Below are positions 34,492-42,721 of a stretch of DNA of 43,401 bases, in pieces. The stretch is from Streptomyces chattanoogensis (lineage in GTDB: Bacteria > Actinomycetota > Actinomycetes > Streptomycetales > Streptomycetaceae). Both the position numbers and the translations under genes were made by a program. The notes under the pieces were generated by a model. It ran no database searches. It worked only from the letters and a program-made list of their open reading frames with translations, and had not been told where the DNA came from. The stretch covers positions 1-43,401 of the forward strand of contig NZ_LGKG01000166.1 in assembly GCF_001294335.1 (NCBI RefSeq), given 5' to 3'. Each line of letters opens with the position of its first letter. Position 1 is the stretch's first letter.

Positions 34492-34662
34492 CCCCGCCCG
34501 CGGCCCCGCCGCGCCGCCGACCGGCGGCCGTACGGGGTGCACGGGGTGTACGCAGGGACAACTCCCCACATCGGGGATGGGTCGGCGAGGTGACGCGCCC
34601 CGGCGATGCCGCAAGCGGGGTTCCGATTGGGCTTTCGGGCCGTCAGCGGCAAGACTGCTCCT

Positions 34663-36144
34663 GTGACGTCCCGTACTCCGCGCGACTCCCGGCTCCGACT
34701 CGTCTCCGGCCAACCGATTGCGGCCGCCCGCCGGGCGGTGACCACCCGGGCCGCCCGTCCGGCGCCCCGCCCGCCCGCGGGCACCCCCGCCCCGGCGGAG
34801 CTGGCCCGCCAGGCCCGCGCCGTGCTGGCCGGCGCGGCCCGCCTCGCCCGCTGGGCCGACGGTCCCGGCGCCACCGGCGCGGGCCTGCGGGCCGAACCCG
34901 ACGGAGCGCTCCCGCATGCCGCCGTGGAACGCGCCGCAGCGGACCTGCGGCTGACCCCGCACCAGGTCCGCGCCGACTGGGACCGCGCCCGGCTCGCCGG
35001 GCTCATCGAGCTGCACGGCGGCGTCGCCCGCCCCGGCTGGCGGCTGCGCGCCTGGGACCGCGACGACACCGCCGCCCTGCGCGGCTGGGTCGCCCTCTTC
35101 GACGCCTGGTCGCTGGCCCGCCCCGCACCGTCCGGCGCCGGTCCCGCGATCGTCGCCGAAGTCGTCGAGGCGGTACCGCAGTTGCTCTCCCTGCTGTATC
35201 TGTCGGCCGGGCCCGTCCGGCTGCCCGCCCTGCTGGACATGCTCGAACAGCGCGTCGCCGAGCTGCGCACCGAACGCTGCGAGGTCCCCTACGGACAGCC
35301 CTCCGTCGACGCCGCTGACGCCGACCGCGCCGAGGGGACGGCGAGCGAGGCCATGGGGGCCCCGCTCGCCGCGCTCCTGGTCTGGGCGCTGGGCGCGCTG
35401 ACGACCGTGGGCGCGATGGTCCCGCCCCGCGGCGCGCCGCATGAGGCCCCCGACGGTGCGCACGGCGGCACGCACCAGGAGCCCTACGGCAGCGACGAGG
35501 CGCAGCTGACGCCGCTGGGCAACTGGGCGGTGTGGGTCAAGCTGGAGCAGATCTGCGTCGCCGCGCAGAGCCCGGCGGGCCATATCGAGCAGTCCGCGGA
35601 GGCGATGCTGCGCGGCTGCGCCCGGCTCACCCCGGGCCCGGCCCGCACCGAATACCGCGCCTGGCTCGCGGCCCGCGCGGTCGGCGCCGCCGTCGAGGAA
35701 CTGCTGACCGTGGCCCGCGGGGAGGACGCGCTGCTGCGCGGCCTGGCCTTCGAGGCGCTGCGGGCCGTCGGCGCCCCCGCCGAACCCGCCGTCCGCGCCG
35801 CCGCCGACGAGCCGGCGCTGCGCCCGTACGCCCTGCTGTGGCTGGTCGAACACGAGGGCGGCGACCCGGAGACCGCGCCCGATGTGCTCACCCGCGAGGA
35901 GTCGACCTGGCTGTGGGTGGACACCGCGGCGGCCGTCGCGGACCACGGGGAGACCCAACTCCTGGTCCGGCACCTCGACTCGGCGGTCCAGGGATCGGTG
36001 CCGCGCCTCCTGGAGGAGGTCCGCGCCGTCGGCCACCCCCGCACCGTCCAGGTGCTGGTCGCCCTGGCCGCGGCGCACCCCGACCCGGCGCTCGCCAAGG
36101 CCGTGCGCCGCGCGGCGTTCCAGGTGCACACGGGCGGCGCGTAA
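34663..36144 (+). CDS. Uncharacterised protein with winged-helix-like N-part and HEAT-like C-part
   Basis: About 493 residues from GTG 34663; an ATG at 34606 is in frame but adds unlikely sequence. I do not recognise a named family. Residues ~70-115 (AAVERAAADLRLTPHQVRADW, then IELHGGVARPGWRLRAW) resemble a winged-helix fold. A low-complexity Gly/His/Pro loop lies near residue 265. The C-terminal half contains alpha-helical pairs of HEAT type (AFEALRAVGAPAEPAVRAAA, HLDSAVQGSVPRLLEEVRAV, TVQVLVALAAAHPDPALAKA). No catalytic motif is visible. It is likely a cytoplasmic scaffold or regulator. Confidence 0.65.
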   Translation: MTSRTPRDSRLRLVSGQPIAAARRAVTTRAARPAPRPPAGTPAPAELARQARAVLAGAARLARWADGPGATGAGLRAEPDGALPHAAVERAAADLRLTPHQVRADWDRARLAGLIELHGGVARPGWRLRAWDRDDTAALRGWVALFDAWSLARPAPSGAGPAIVAEVVEAVPQLLSLLYLSAGPVRLPALLDMLEQRVAELRTERCEVPYGQPSVDAADADRAEGTASEAMGAPLAALLVWALGALTTVGAMVPPRGAPHEAPDGAHGGTHQEPYGSDEAQLTPLGNWAVWVKLEQICVAAQSPAGHIEQSAEAMLRGCARLTPGPARTEYRAWLAARAVGAAVEELLTVARGEDALLRGLAFEALRAVGAPAEPAVRAAADEPALRPYALLWLVEHEGGDPETAPDVLTREESTWLWVDTAAAVADHGETQLLVRHLDSAVQGSVPRLLEEVRAVGHPRTVQVLVALAAAHPDPALAKAVRRAAFQVHTGGA

Positions 36145-36161
36145 GAGGCCGGCCGGGCGCC

Positions 36162-36575
36162 TCATGACGGGGCGCCCGGCCGGTACGTCCCGAAGCTCCA
36201 GACGTTGCCCTCGCCGTCCCGGGCCATGTAGTCGCGCGAGCCGTACTCCTGGTCCGTGGGCGGCATCAGGATCTCCGCGCCCGCCGCCTCGGCCCGCGCG
36301 CAATGCGCGTCGGCGTCCTCGACCACGACATACACGGCAGCCGGCCCGGCGCCCTCCATCGCCGCGTCGAACACACCCCCGCGCCCCTTGGAGCCCAGCA
36401 TCACCCGCCCGTCCCCGTACGACAGCTCGGCATGCAGCACCGCGCCGCCCTCACCTTCGTGGACCGCCTCCTCGCGGAACCCGAACGCCTGCGTCAGCAG
36501 CCGGATCGCCGCCCGGGCGTCGCGGTAGAGCACCGCCGGGCAAACCGTGGGCGCCCCCGCTGCCGAACCCGTCAT
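36162..36575 (-). CDS. VOC (glyoxalase/bleomycin-resistance) superfamily protein
   Basis: A 137-residue single VOC module. It starts with CPAVLYRDARAAIRLLTQAFGF, has ELSYGDGRVMLGS in the middle, YVVVEDADAHCARAEAAGAE, and ends DYMARDGEGNVWSFGTYRP, where the Glu/His pattern of metal-binding VOC proteins is only partly present. ATG 36575 is preferred over the upstream frame. It is convergent with the preceding gene. Substrate or antibiotic cannot be named. Confidence 0.85.
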   Translation of the reverse strand: MTGSAAGAPTVCPAVLYRDARAAIRLLTQAFGFREEAVHEGEGGAVLHAELSYGDGRVMLGSKGRGGVFDAAMEGAGPAAVYVVVEDADAHCARAEAAGAEILMPPTDQEYGSRDYMARDGEGNVWSFGTYRPGAPS

Positions 36576-36680
36576 CGCCCTCACCGTCCCTCTCGTCCCG
36601 CCGGGTTGAGACCTCATGCACTGAGATCTGCGTCACAGTCTCGCAGGGGGGTCTGACAATGCCTCGGAAACCGTTCCTGA

Positions 36681-36699
36681 CCTGCGGATTCAACGCAGG
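36681..36699. promoter_or_regulatory. Small inverted repeat upstream of ABC-F leader
   Basis: CCTGCG (36681-36686) and CGCAGG (36694-36699) with a seven-base spacer, about 25 bp upstream of a -10-like TAGACT (36725-36730). It might be an operator or a random palindrome. Confidence 0.3.
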
Positions 36700-36736
36700 G
36701 GGAAAAGCGGTTGCACAACACCGTTAGACTGCCTGT

Positions 36737-36763
36737 ATGGCAGTTCTCCTTTGGGTTCATTAG
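36737..36763 (+). CDS. 8-codon leader peptide MAVLLWVH upstream of ABC-F gene
   Basis: ATG-GCA-GTT-CTC-CTT-TGG-GTT-CAT-TAG lies 65 bp before the ABC-F GTG. A -10-like TAGACT ends six bases before the ATG, so the mRNA may start at or near the ATG (leaderless). Its stop overlaps the 5' arm of an 8-bp hairpin, a layout typical of ribosome-mediated attenuation ahead of ABC-F genes. Confidence 0.65.
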   Translation: MAVLLWVH

Positions 36764-36806
36764 ACGGCGCTGACCGCTCTCGGACCGTCCGTCCAACCCG
36801 CCGTCT
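36762..36806 (+). promoter_or_regulatory. Attenuator-like hairpin in the ABC-F leader
   Basis: AGACGGCG (36762-36769) pairs perfectly with CGCCGTCT (36799-36806), followed by TCCTG; GGAC/GTCC inside the loop can extend it. A ribosome stalled on the leader ORF would cover the 5' arm and prevent the stem, allowing read-through to the ABC-F gene. Confidence 0.6.
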
Positions 36807-36827
36807 TCCTGCCCTGGAGTCTTTTCC

Positions 36828-38426
36828 GTGATCACCGCCTCCGGCCTTGAGCTGCGTGCCGGCGCCCGAATCCTCATCGAGTCCGCTTCCTTCCGTATCG
36901 CCAAGGGCGACCGCATCGGCCTGGTCGGCCGCAACGGCGCGGGCAAGACCACCCTCACCAAGGTGCTGGCGGGCGAGGGCATCCCCGCTGCCGGCACGGT
37001 CACCCGCGGCGGCCAGGTGGGCTATCTGCCGCAGGACCCGCGCACCGGCGATCTGGACGTGCTGGCCCGCGACCGCATCCTGTCCGCCCGCGATCTGGAC
37101 ACCGTGCTGCGCAAGATGCGCGAGAACGAGGACCGGATGGCCAACGGCAAGGGCGCCACCCGCGAAAAGGCGATGAAGAAGTACGAGCGCCTGGAGACCG
37201 AGTTCCTGACCAAGGGCGGGTACGCCGCCGAGGCGGAGGCCGCGACCATCGCCGCCAGCCTCGGCCTGCCCGACCGCATCCTCGGCCAGCCGCTGCACAC
37301 CCTCTCCGGCGGCCAGCGCCGCCGCGTCGAGCTGGCCCGGATCCTCTTCTCGGACTCCGACACCCTGCTCCTGGACGAGCCGACCAACCACCTCGACGCC
37401 GACTCGATCGTCTGGCTGCGCGACTACCTCAAGACCTACCGCGGCGGCTTCGTCGTCATCTCCCACGACGTCGACCTGGTCGAGACCGTCGTCAACAAGG
37501 TCTTCTACCTGGACGCCAACCGGTCGCAGATCGACATCTACAACATGGGCTGGAAGCTCTACCAGCAGCAGCGCGAGGCCGACGAGAAGCGCCGCAAGCG
37601 CGAGCGCGCGAACGCCGAGAAGAAGGCCGCGGCGCTCAACTCCCAGGCCGACAAGATGCGGGCCAAGGCGACCAAGACCGTCGCCGCGCAGAACATGGCC
37701 AAGCGCGCCGACAAGCTGCTCGCCGGCCTCGAGTCGGTGCGCGCCGCCGACAAGGTCGCCAAGCTGCGCTTCCCGGACCCGGCGCCGTGCGGCAAGACGC
37801 CGCTGACCGCCGAGGGCCTGTCGAAGTCCTACGGGTCCCTGGAGATCTTCACCGACGTCGACCTGGCCATCGACAAGGGCTCCCGGGTCGTCATCCTGGG
37901 CCTCAACGGCGCGGGCAAGACCACCCTGCTGCGGCTGCTCGCAGGCGTCGAGAAGCCGGACACCGGCGAGGTCGTCCCCGGTCACGGCCTGAAGCTGGGC
38001 TACTACGCCCAGGAGCACGAGACCCTGGATGCGGACCGTACGGTCCTGGAGAACATGCGCTCCGCCGCCCCGGACATGGACCTCGTCGCCGTCCGGAAGG
38101 TGCTGGGCTCCTTCCTGTTCTCCGGCGACGACGTCGACAAGCCGGCCGGTGTCCTCTCCGGCGGCGAGAAGACCCGTCTCGCGCTCGCGACCCTGGTGGT
38201 CTCGTCCGCGAACGTCCTGCTCCTCGACGAGCCCACCAACAACCTCGACCCGGCCAGCCGCGAGGAGATCCTCGGCGCGCTGCGCACCTTCACCGGTGCG
38301 GTCGTCCTGGTGACGCACGACGAGGGCGCGGTGGACGCGCTGCAGCCGGAGCGGATCATTCTGCTCCCCGACGGCGTCGAGGACCTGTGGGGCCAGGACT
38401 ACGCGGACCTGGTCGCGCTGGCCTGA
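36828..38426 (+). CDS. ABC-F family ribosome-associated ATPase
   Basis: 532 residues, soluble, with two ABC domains and no membrane segments. The first has Walker A GRNGAGKTTLTK, signature LSGGQRRRVELAR and Walker B LLLDEPTNHLD; the second has GLNGAGKTTLLR, LSGGEKTRLALA and LLLDEPTNNLD. Between them, about residues 235-310, is a highly charged linker (KRRKRERANAEKKAAAL), which in ABC-F proteins reaches the ribosomal E site and P-site tRNA. The start is GTG 36828. Members either tune translation (EttA, Uup) or protect ribosomes from antibiotics; the leader attenuator suggests an antibiotic-responsive role. Confidence 0.93.
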   Translation: MITASGLELRAGARILIESASFRIAKGDRIGLVGRNGAGKTTLTKVLAGEGIPAAGTVTRGGQVGYLPQDPRTGDLDVLARDRILSARDLDTVLRKMRENEDRMANGKGATREKAMKKYERLETEFLTKGGYAAEAEAATIAASLGLPDRILGQPLHTLSGGQRRRVELARILFSDSDTLLLDEPTNHLDADSIVWLRDYLKTYRGGFVVISHDVDLVETVVNKVFYLDANRSQIDIYNMGWKLYQQQREADEKRRKRERANAEKKAAALNSQADKMRAKATKTVAAQNMAKRADKLLAGLESVRAADKVAKLRFPDPAPCGKTPLTAEGLSKSYGSLEIFTDVDLAIDKGSRVVILGLNGAGKTTLLRLLAGVEKPDTGEVVPGHGLKLGYYAQEHETLDADRTVLENMRSAAPDMDLVAVRKVLGSFLFSGDDVDKPAGVLSGGEKTRLALATLVVSSANVLLLDEPTNNLDPASREEILGALRTFTGAVVLVTHDEGAVDALQPERIILLPDGVEDLWGQDYADLVALA

Positions 38427-38772
38427 CCGGCGTATGGATCATGCCGTCTGGATCATTCGGCCTACGCGTGATCCATCATCTGCGTGAGAACGGCTCGTAC
38501 ATCGGCGAGTCTGCGCGGCACGGCCGGGCCCCGGCGGGCCCGGCCGTCACCTTTTCGGCCGTATATCCCGGTACTCCCCCCTGACCTGCCGCTTTTCCGG
38601 GAATCCGGAGTGCGGTCCGGCCGCCGAGACGGACGGAATGCGGAATTCCGGGCGGGCCGGCGGCGCATCCGGCGGCAATTCCCGTCGTATATCCCTTGCG
38701 GAATGGGTGGCCAGGAAGCCGGGGAGGGGTGATCATGAGAGTCCAGAGCGCACTTCCCATGAGGAGGCACGG
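38427..38772. promoter_or_regulatory. Intergenic region between ABC-F gene and gbn
   Basis: About 346 bp without a gene. It contains four GATC tetramers (38437, 38451, 38470, 38731), an 8-bp inverted repeat ATGGATCA (38434-38441) / TGATCCAT (38469-38476), a strong terminator at 38520-38547, and GTATATCCC twice. The later part should carry the gbn promoter, which I cannot place exactly. Confidence 0.65.
38520..38547 (+). terminator. Terminator after the ABC-F gene
   Basis: Perfect 12-bp stem, ACGGCCGGGCCC (38520-38531) and GGGCCCGGCCGT (38536-38547), with a CGGC loop, followed by CACCTTTT. This fits a Rho-independent terminator. Confidence 0.85.
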
Positions 38773-38994
38773 GTGGCCGAGACTCTGAAGAAGGGCAGCC
38801 GGGTGACCGGCGCCGCGCGCGAGAAGCTCGCGGCAGACCTGAAGAAGAAGTACGACTCCGGAGCGAGCATCCGGGCGCTGGCCGAGGAAACCGGTCGCTC
38901 CTATGGGTTCGTGCACCGGATGCTCAGCGAATCCGGTGTGGTCCTGCGCGGTCGAGGCGGAGCCACCAGGGGCAAGAAGGCCGCTTCTGCCTGA
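38773..38994 (+). CDS. gbn: Gbn, GATC-binding nucleoid-associated protein
   Basis: A 73-residue basic protein with one helix-turn-helix: KLAADLKKKYDSGASIRALA, then EETGRSYGFVHRMLSESGV, ending LRGRGGATRGKKAASA. It matches S. coelicolor SCO1839 (Gbn) as I recall it, a small nucleoid-associated protein binding GATC sites and affecting sporulation timing and antibiotic production. GTG 38773 has a strong GAGGAGG six bases upstream. Several GATC sites upstream may allow autoregulation. Confidence 0.9.
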   Translation: MAETLKKGSRVTGAAREKLAADLKKKYDSGASIRALAEETGRSYGFVHRMLSESGVVLRGRGGATRGKKAASA

Positions 38995-39008
38995 CGTCCG
39001 CGACTCCG

Positions 39009-39060
39009 GGTAACCACGGTTCTCCCCCCGGCCGGTCGAGCAGTCGGCCGGGAGGTTACC
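39009..39060 (+). terminator. Two-part hairpin after gbn
   Basis: Inner arms CCCGGCCG (39027-39034) and CGGCCGGG (39045-39052), outer arms GGTAACC (39009-39015) and GGTTACC (39054-39060), all perfect. It starts 15 bases after the gbn stop and is a likely terminator without a T-tract. Confidence 0.7.
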
Positions 39061-39110
39061 GTTCAGTCACTTACGCACGCAGGTGCGGTCGGCTGACTCG
39101 GAGGCGCTCG

Positions 39111-39890
39111 ATGACTCTGCTCGACAAAGACGGTGTGCGGCTCACCGTGGACGACACCATCGCCACGGTGACCCTCGCCAACGCGGCCAAGCGCAATGCG
39201 CAGTCGCCCGCCATGTGGCGGGCGCTGGCCGAGGCGGGTTCGCTGCTGCCGGGTGATGTACGGATCGTGGTGCTGCGCGGTGAGGGCAAGTCCTTCTCCG
39301 CCGGTCTCGACCGGCAGGCGTTCACGCCGGAGGGGTTCGACGGTGAGCCGTCGTTCCTCGATCTGGCACGCGGTGCGGACACCGAACTGGACGCCACGAT
39401 CGCGGAGTACCAGGAGGCGTTCACCTGGTGGCGGCGCACCGATCTGGTGTCCATCGCCGCTGTCCAGGGCCATGCGATCGGTGCGGGCTTCCAGCTCGCC
39501 CTCGCCTGCGATCTGCGGGTCGTGGCCGAGGACGTGCAGTTCGCCATGCGCGAGACCAGCCTGGGCCTGGTGCCGGACCTGACGGGCACACATCCCCTGG
39601 TCGGGCTGGTGGGCTATGCCCGCGCGCTGGAGATCTGCGCCACCGGGCGCTTCGTGCACGCCGAGGAGGCCGAGCGGGTGGGCCTCGCCAACCTGGTGGT
39701 GCCCGGGGACGAGCTCGACGGCGCGGTGGCCGACCTGGCGGCCGCGCTCATCGCCGCGCCGCGGGACGCCGTCATCGAGACCAAGGCCCTGCTGGCCGGG
39801 GCCGCGGGCCGTACCTACGAGGAGCAGCGCACCGCGGAGCGGGCCGCCCAGGCGCGCCGGCTGCGCGATCTCGCCGGGCTGGGGGACTAG
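39111..39890 (+). CDS. Enoyl-CoA hydratase/isomerase family protein
   Basis: A 259-residue crotonase-fold protein. The first oxyanion-hole region is VVLRGEGKSFSAGLDRQAF, the second is VQGHAIGAGFQLALACDLRV, followed by FAMRETSLGLVPDLTGTHPL and the C-terminal helical part. In the second block Gly-Ala-Gly-Phe matches the family, but the catalytic Glu pair of true hydratases is not clearly present, so isomerase or other chemistry is possible. ATG 39111 follows GGAGG. It converges on the next gene. Confidence 0.88.
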   Translation: MTLLDKDGVRLTVDDTIATVTLANAAKRNAQSPAMWRALAEAGSLLPGDVRIVVLRGEGKSFSAGLDRQAFTPEGFDGEPSFLDLARGADTELDATIAEYQEAFTWWRRTDLVSIAAVQGHAIGAGFQLALACDLRVVAEDVQFAMRETSLGLVPDLTGTHPLVGLVGYARALEICATGRFVHAEEAERVGLANLVVPGDELDGAVADLAAALIAAPRDAVIETKALLAGAAGRTYEEQRTAERAAQARRLRDLAGLGD

Positions 39891-39912
39891 GACCTGTCCG
39901 CCGGCCCGGCGC

Positions 39913-40662
39913 TCATGCGTGCGGACCGACCGCCGTCACCAGGACGGCGACCGTCTCCGGGGCCGCCGGGGCGGCCGTCGCCGCTGCGCGTACCGCCCGT
40001 GCGACGTCCAGGGCGCGATGGCCGGACGCGGTGGCCAGCTGGATGAGGGCGTGGCCGGCGTCCAGGCGTACGGGGCGGGAGCGGCCGCCGAGCGCGGGGG
40101 CGAGGCGGGCCACGCCCGGGACGCCGCGGGCGACGGCGGCGATCCCTTCGGGTCCCTCCTGCGCGGCTCCCGTACGGTCCGCCTGCGCGGCGCTGCCGGC
40201 CGGGGGCGCCGGGGCTTCGGGCGCCAAGGGTGGCGATGGCGGGGCGGGAGCCTCCCCGGCCTCCAGCAGCCCGCTGATCCGTAGGTCCACCGGGCCCACC
40301 AGCAGGCCCAGCTCCCGGTCCGACGCCTCCAGCAGGGCGGCGCGCACCGCGTCCGCGAGGGCGGGCAGCGGACGGCCGCCGGGCGCGGTGAGGTCGGCCG
40401 TGATGCGCAGCGGGCCCGGCGGCAGTGCGCTCGGCGGTGGCGGAACGGACGGTTCCGGGGCGCTGCCGGGGTCCGCGACGGCCAGCCGCAGCGCGCCGAG
40501 GCGGGCCCCGGCCGGTGCGCCCACGGCCGCCCGCAGCGCTCCGGCGGCCGCGCGCTCGGTGATCCATGAGCCGTCCGCGGGCCCGCCCAGGGGCAGCACC
40601 CGGCCGATGCCCAGCTGCTGCCGTACGGCCGGCGCCAATCGGTTCGCGGTCACCAGCCTCAC
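39913..40662 (-). CDS. Uncharacterised protein beside the Asp23 operon
   Basis: About 249 residues. The start VRLVTANRLAPAVRQQLGIG leads into RVLPLGGPADGSWITERAAAGAL, which I associate with a Streptomyces family often labelled 'nucleopolyhedrovirus P10-like' beside Asp23 genes; that label carries no functional information. Two alpha/beta segments (about residues 40-130 and 190-245) flank a Pro/Ala-rich linker. Both look like small Asp23-like or heteromeric domains, but I cannot prove it. GTG 40662 has GGAG five bases upstream; GTG 40653 is an alternative. It is divergent from the Asp23 operon. Confidence 0.65.
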   Translation of the reverse strand: MRLVTANRLAPAVRQQLGIGRVLPLGGPADGSWITERAAAGALRAAVGAPAGARLGALRLAVADPGSAPEPSVPPPPSALPPGPLRITADLTAPGGRPLPALADAVRAALLEASDRELGLLVGPVDLRISGLLEAGEAPAPPSPPLAPEAPAPPAGSAAQADRTGAAQEGPEGIAAVARGVPGVARLAPALGGRSRPVRLDAGHALIQLATASGHRALDVARAVRAAATAAPAAPETVAVLVTAVGPHA

Positions 40663-40895
40663 CCCTTCTCCGGACGGTGCCCCCAGCCTGCCGCAGTCCG
40701 GCCCGTACGGCAGGCCGGTGCCACGCAGGAGGCCGTACGGAGCACCCGTCTCACCCACCTGCCGCATACCGGGGCGAGCCGGTAAAACCGGGCCTAGGGT
40801 GGGGAGCGGAGCGGGGGCGGCTGCCTTCCGCCGCAGATCCCTGCGGCCCCTCCGTCCCCTCAGGCCCCGACCCCTCCGGAAAGGGACGAACGGCG

Positions 40896-41351
40896 ATGAG
40901 CGAGAGTCAGCAGATGCCCGAAGGCCCGCGGAAGCCGGTCAAGCGCGGCGGTGGCGACCCCGGGTCCCGTGGGCGTACCACCATCGCCGACGGCGTCGTG
41001 GAGAAGATCGCCGGGCTGGCGGCGCGCGATGTCGTGGGCGTGCACGCCATGGGCAGCGGCTTCGCCCGGACCCTGGGGGCCGTACGGGAGCGGGTGCCCG
41101 GCGGCGGCAAGGCGTCCGCGACGCGCGGGGTGAAGGCCGAGGTCGGGGAGGTGCAGACGGCGCTGGACCTGGAGATCGTGGTGGAGTACGGGGTCTCCAT
41201 CGCCGATGTCGCGCGGGCCGTCCGGGAGAACGTCATCTCCGCCGTGGAGCGGATGACGAGCCTGGAGGTCGTCGAGGTCAACATCGCGGTCAGCGACGTC
41301 AAGCTGCCCGACGAGGAAGACGAAGAGGAAACGGAGCCGCGCATTCAGTAG
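40896..41351 (+). CDS. Asp23/Gls24 family envelope stress response protein (first copy)
   Basis: 151 residues. The Asp23 core reads GRTTIADGVVEKIAGLAARDVVGVHAMG, LDLEIVVEYGVSIADVARAVRENV and VVEVNIAVSDVKLPDE, ending with an acidic tail. In firmicutes Asp23 lies at the cell envelope, held there by AmaP, and responds to envelope stress; an AmaP-type protein is encoded at the end of this operon. It starts at ATG 40896 after GGAAAGGGA. It is the first gene of a five-gene operon. Confidence 0.93.
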   Translation: MSESQQMPEGPRKPVKRGGGDPGSRGRTTIADGVVEKIAGLAARDVVGVHAMGSGFARTLGAVRERVPGGGKASATRGVKAEVGEVQTALDLEIVVEYGVSIADVARAVRENVISAVERMTSLEVVEVNIAVSDVKLPDEEDEEETEPRIQ

Positions 41352-41407
41352 CGGGGCCCGGCCACAGCGGCAGGGCCCGCCCGGAGCGGAGAGCGAAGGA
41401 GCGCACG

Positions 41408-41605
41408 ATGAGCATGGCCGCGGTCGGCCTGCTGGCCGGCATGGCGCTGGGCATCGTCGGATACTTCGGCGGGTTCGGAGCGTTCGTCCTGGTGGCGGCC
41501 CTGGGCGCCATAGGGTTTGTGGCCGGCAAATTCCTGGACGGGGATCTGGAAGCCGGCGATTTCTTCCGCGCGCGGACCGGCGGCCGCGACACCCGGCGGC
41601 GGTGA
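41408..41605 (+). CDS. Small membrane protein of the Asp23 operon (DUF2273-like)
   Basis: A 65-residue protein starting at ATG 41408. Two hydrophobic segments (AAVGLLAGMALGIVGYFGGFG and AFVLVAALGAIGFVAGKFL) are followed by a short charged tail with GDLEAGDFFRARTGG. Size, helices and position resemble DUF2273 proteins found in Asp23/Gls24 operons. It is probably an integral membrane partner. It lies 56 bp after the first Asp23 gene and seven bases before the second. Confidence 0.8.
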   Translation: MSMAAVGLLAGMALGIVGYFGGFGAFVLVAALGAIGFVAGKFLDGDLEAGDFFRARTGGRDTRRR

Positions 41606-41611
41606 GGCCGG

Positions 41612-42010
41612 GTGGCAGCCGTCTACGGGGCGGCCCCCGCCGCCGCCCCTGCCGTACCGGCGGGCGAGCGGGGCGCGACCAGAATCGCGGACCGGGTGGT
41701 GGCCAAGATCGCCGCACAGGCGGCGCGCGAGGCGCTGCGCGAGGCGGCTCCCACCGCACCCACCGACGCCCATGCGACGGTCACCGTCCACCGCCGTGAG
41801 ACCCGGCGGAATTTCGGCGAGGCCCGGGTCCGGGTCGCCGTCGAGCTGGGCTACCCCTGCGACATCGGGGCGCAGTGCCGGGTGGTGCGTCGTCAGGTCA
41901 CCGAGCGGGTAAGGGCGTTGGCGAGCATGGAGGTGCCGGAGGTCGCGGTGGAGGTGGAGCGGCTGCGCTCCCCGCAGCTGGAGGGCGCGGACCGGGAAAG
42001 GGTGCGATGA
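41612..42010 (+). CDS. Asp23/Gls24 family protein (second copy)
   Basis: 132 residues from GTG 41612. The core is GATRIADRVVAKIAAQAAREAL, then VRVAVELGYPCDIGAQCRVVRRQVTERVRAL and EVPEVAVEVERL. It lacks the acidic tail of the first copy and has a longer Ala/Pro-rich N-terminus, so the two are diverged paralogues that may form mixed assemblies. Its TGA overlaps the next gene's ATG (ATGA, 42007-42010). Confidence 0.88.
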   Translation: MAAVYGAAPAAAPAVPAGERGATRIADRVVAKIAAQAAREALREAAPTAPTDAHATVTVHRRETRRNFGEARVRVAVELGYPCDIGAQCRVVRRQVTERVRALASMEVPEVAVEVERLRSPQLEGADRERVR

Positions 42011-42714
42011 GCGACCACGCAGACGACGCGGACCGGGCGGACCACGCCGGCGGTGCGGCGGAACGGCCGGACACCGTACGGCTGCCGACGCTCGACAAGG
42101 CGCCGGGGGGCGGGGACGGGCTGGAACAGTCCGGCTCGCGCGCGGCCTATACGCACACGGGCGACGAGGACCGCACCGTACGCCGCCCCTGGTCGGCCCG
42201 GCGGGTACCGGCCGCGCTGGTCGCCCTCGTGCTGCTCGGCGCGCTGGGGATGCTGCTGTACGACGTGGCCGCGGTACGGGCCGGCCGCCCCGCGATGGCC
42301 TGGCGCACCTGGCTCGCCCACCAGCTGGCCACCCGTCACCTGGACAGTCCCTGGGTGCTGGGCGCCGCCGCGGCCGCGGTGCTGGCCGGGATCTGGCTGC
42401 TCGTGCTGGCGGTCACGCCCGGTCTGCGCGAGGTGCTGCCGATGCGCCGCACCGCCCCCGGTGTCCGGGCCGTCCTGGACCGTTCGGCCGCCGCCCTGGT
42501 GCTGCGCGACCGCGCCATGGAGGTCGCCGGTGTGCAGTCCGTACGGATGACCGTCGGCCGCCGTAGGGCCAGAGCGCGGGCGCTCGCGCACTTCCGCGAG
42601 CTGGACGAGGTCCGCGGCGACCTCGACACGGCGCTCGGCGACGGCCTCGAACAGCTGGGGCTGGCCCATGGGCTGCACCTGATCGTCGACGTACGGCGCC
42701 CGAAGAAGAGGTGA
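42007..42714 (+). CDS. DUF6286-type membrane protein of the Asp23 operon
   Basis: 235 residues. The first ~60 are acidic and polar, then a basic patch (RRPWSARRVPAAL) precedes two membrane helices at about 68-86 and 116-138. The C-terminal domain (~residues 150-235) has the pattern DRSAAALVLRDRAMEVAGVQ and LDTALGDGLEQLGLAHGLHL, typical of the DUF6286 proteins I know from actinobacterial Asp23 loci. Role unknown; probably part of an envelope-stress complex. It overlaps the preceding gene by four bases and is seven bases from amaP. Confidence 0.82.
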   Translation: MSDHADDADRADHAGGAAERPDTVRLPTLDKAPGGGDGLEQSGSRAAYTHTGDEDRTVRRPWSARRVPAALVALVLLGALGMLLYDVAAVRAGRPAMAWRTWLAHQLATRHLDSPWVLGAAAAAVLAGIWLLVLAVTPGLREVLPMRRTAPGVRAVLDRSAAALVLRDRAMEVAGVQSVRMTVGRRRARARALAHFRELDEVRGDLDTALGDGLEQLGLAHGLHLIVDVRRPKKR

Positions 42715-42721
42715 GCGCGCG

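Noticed and set aside
38690..38772. Search for a SigR-type promoter (GGAAT-N18-GTT) before gbn, and elsewhere
   Set aside because: GGAAT occurs, but no GTT at the required spacing.
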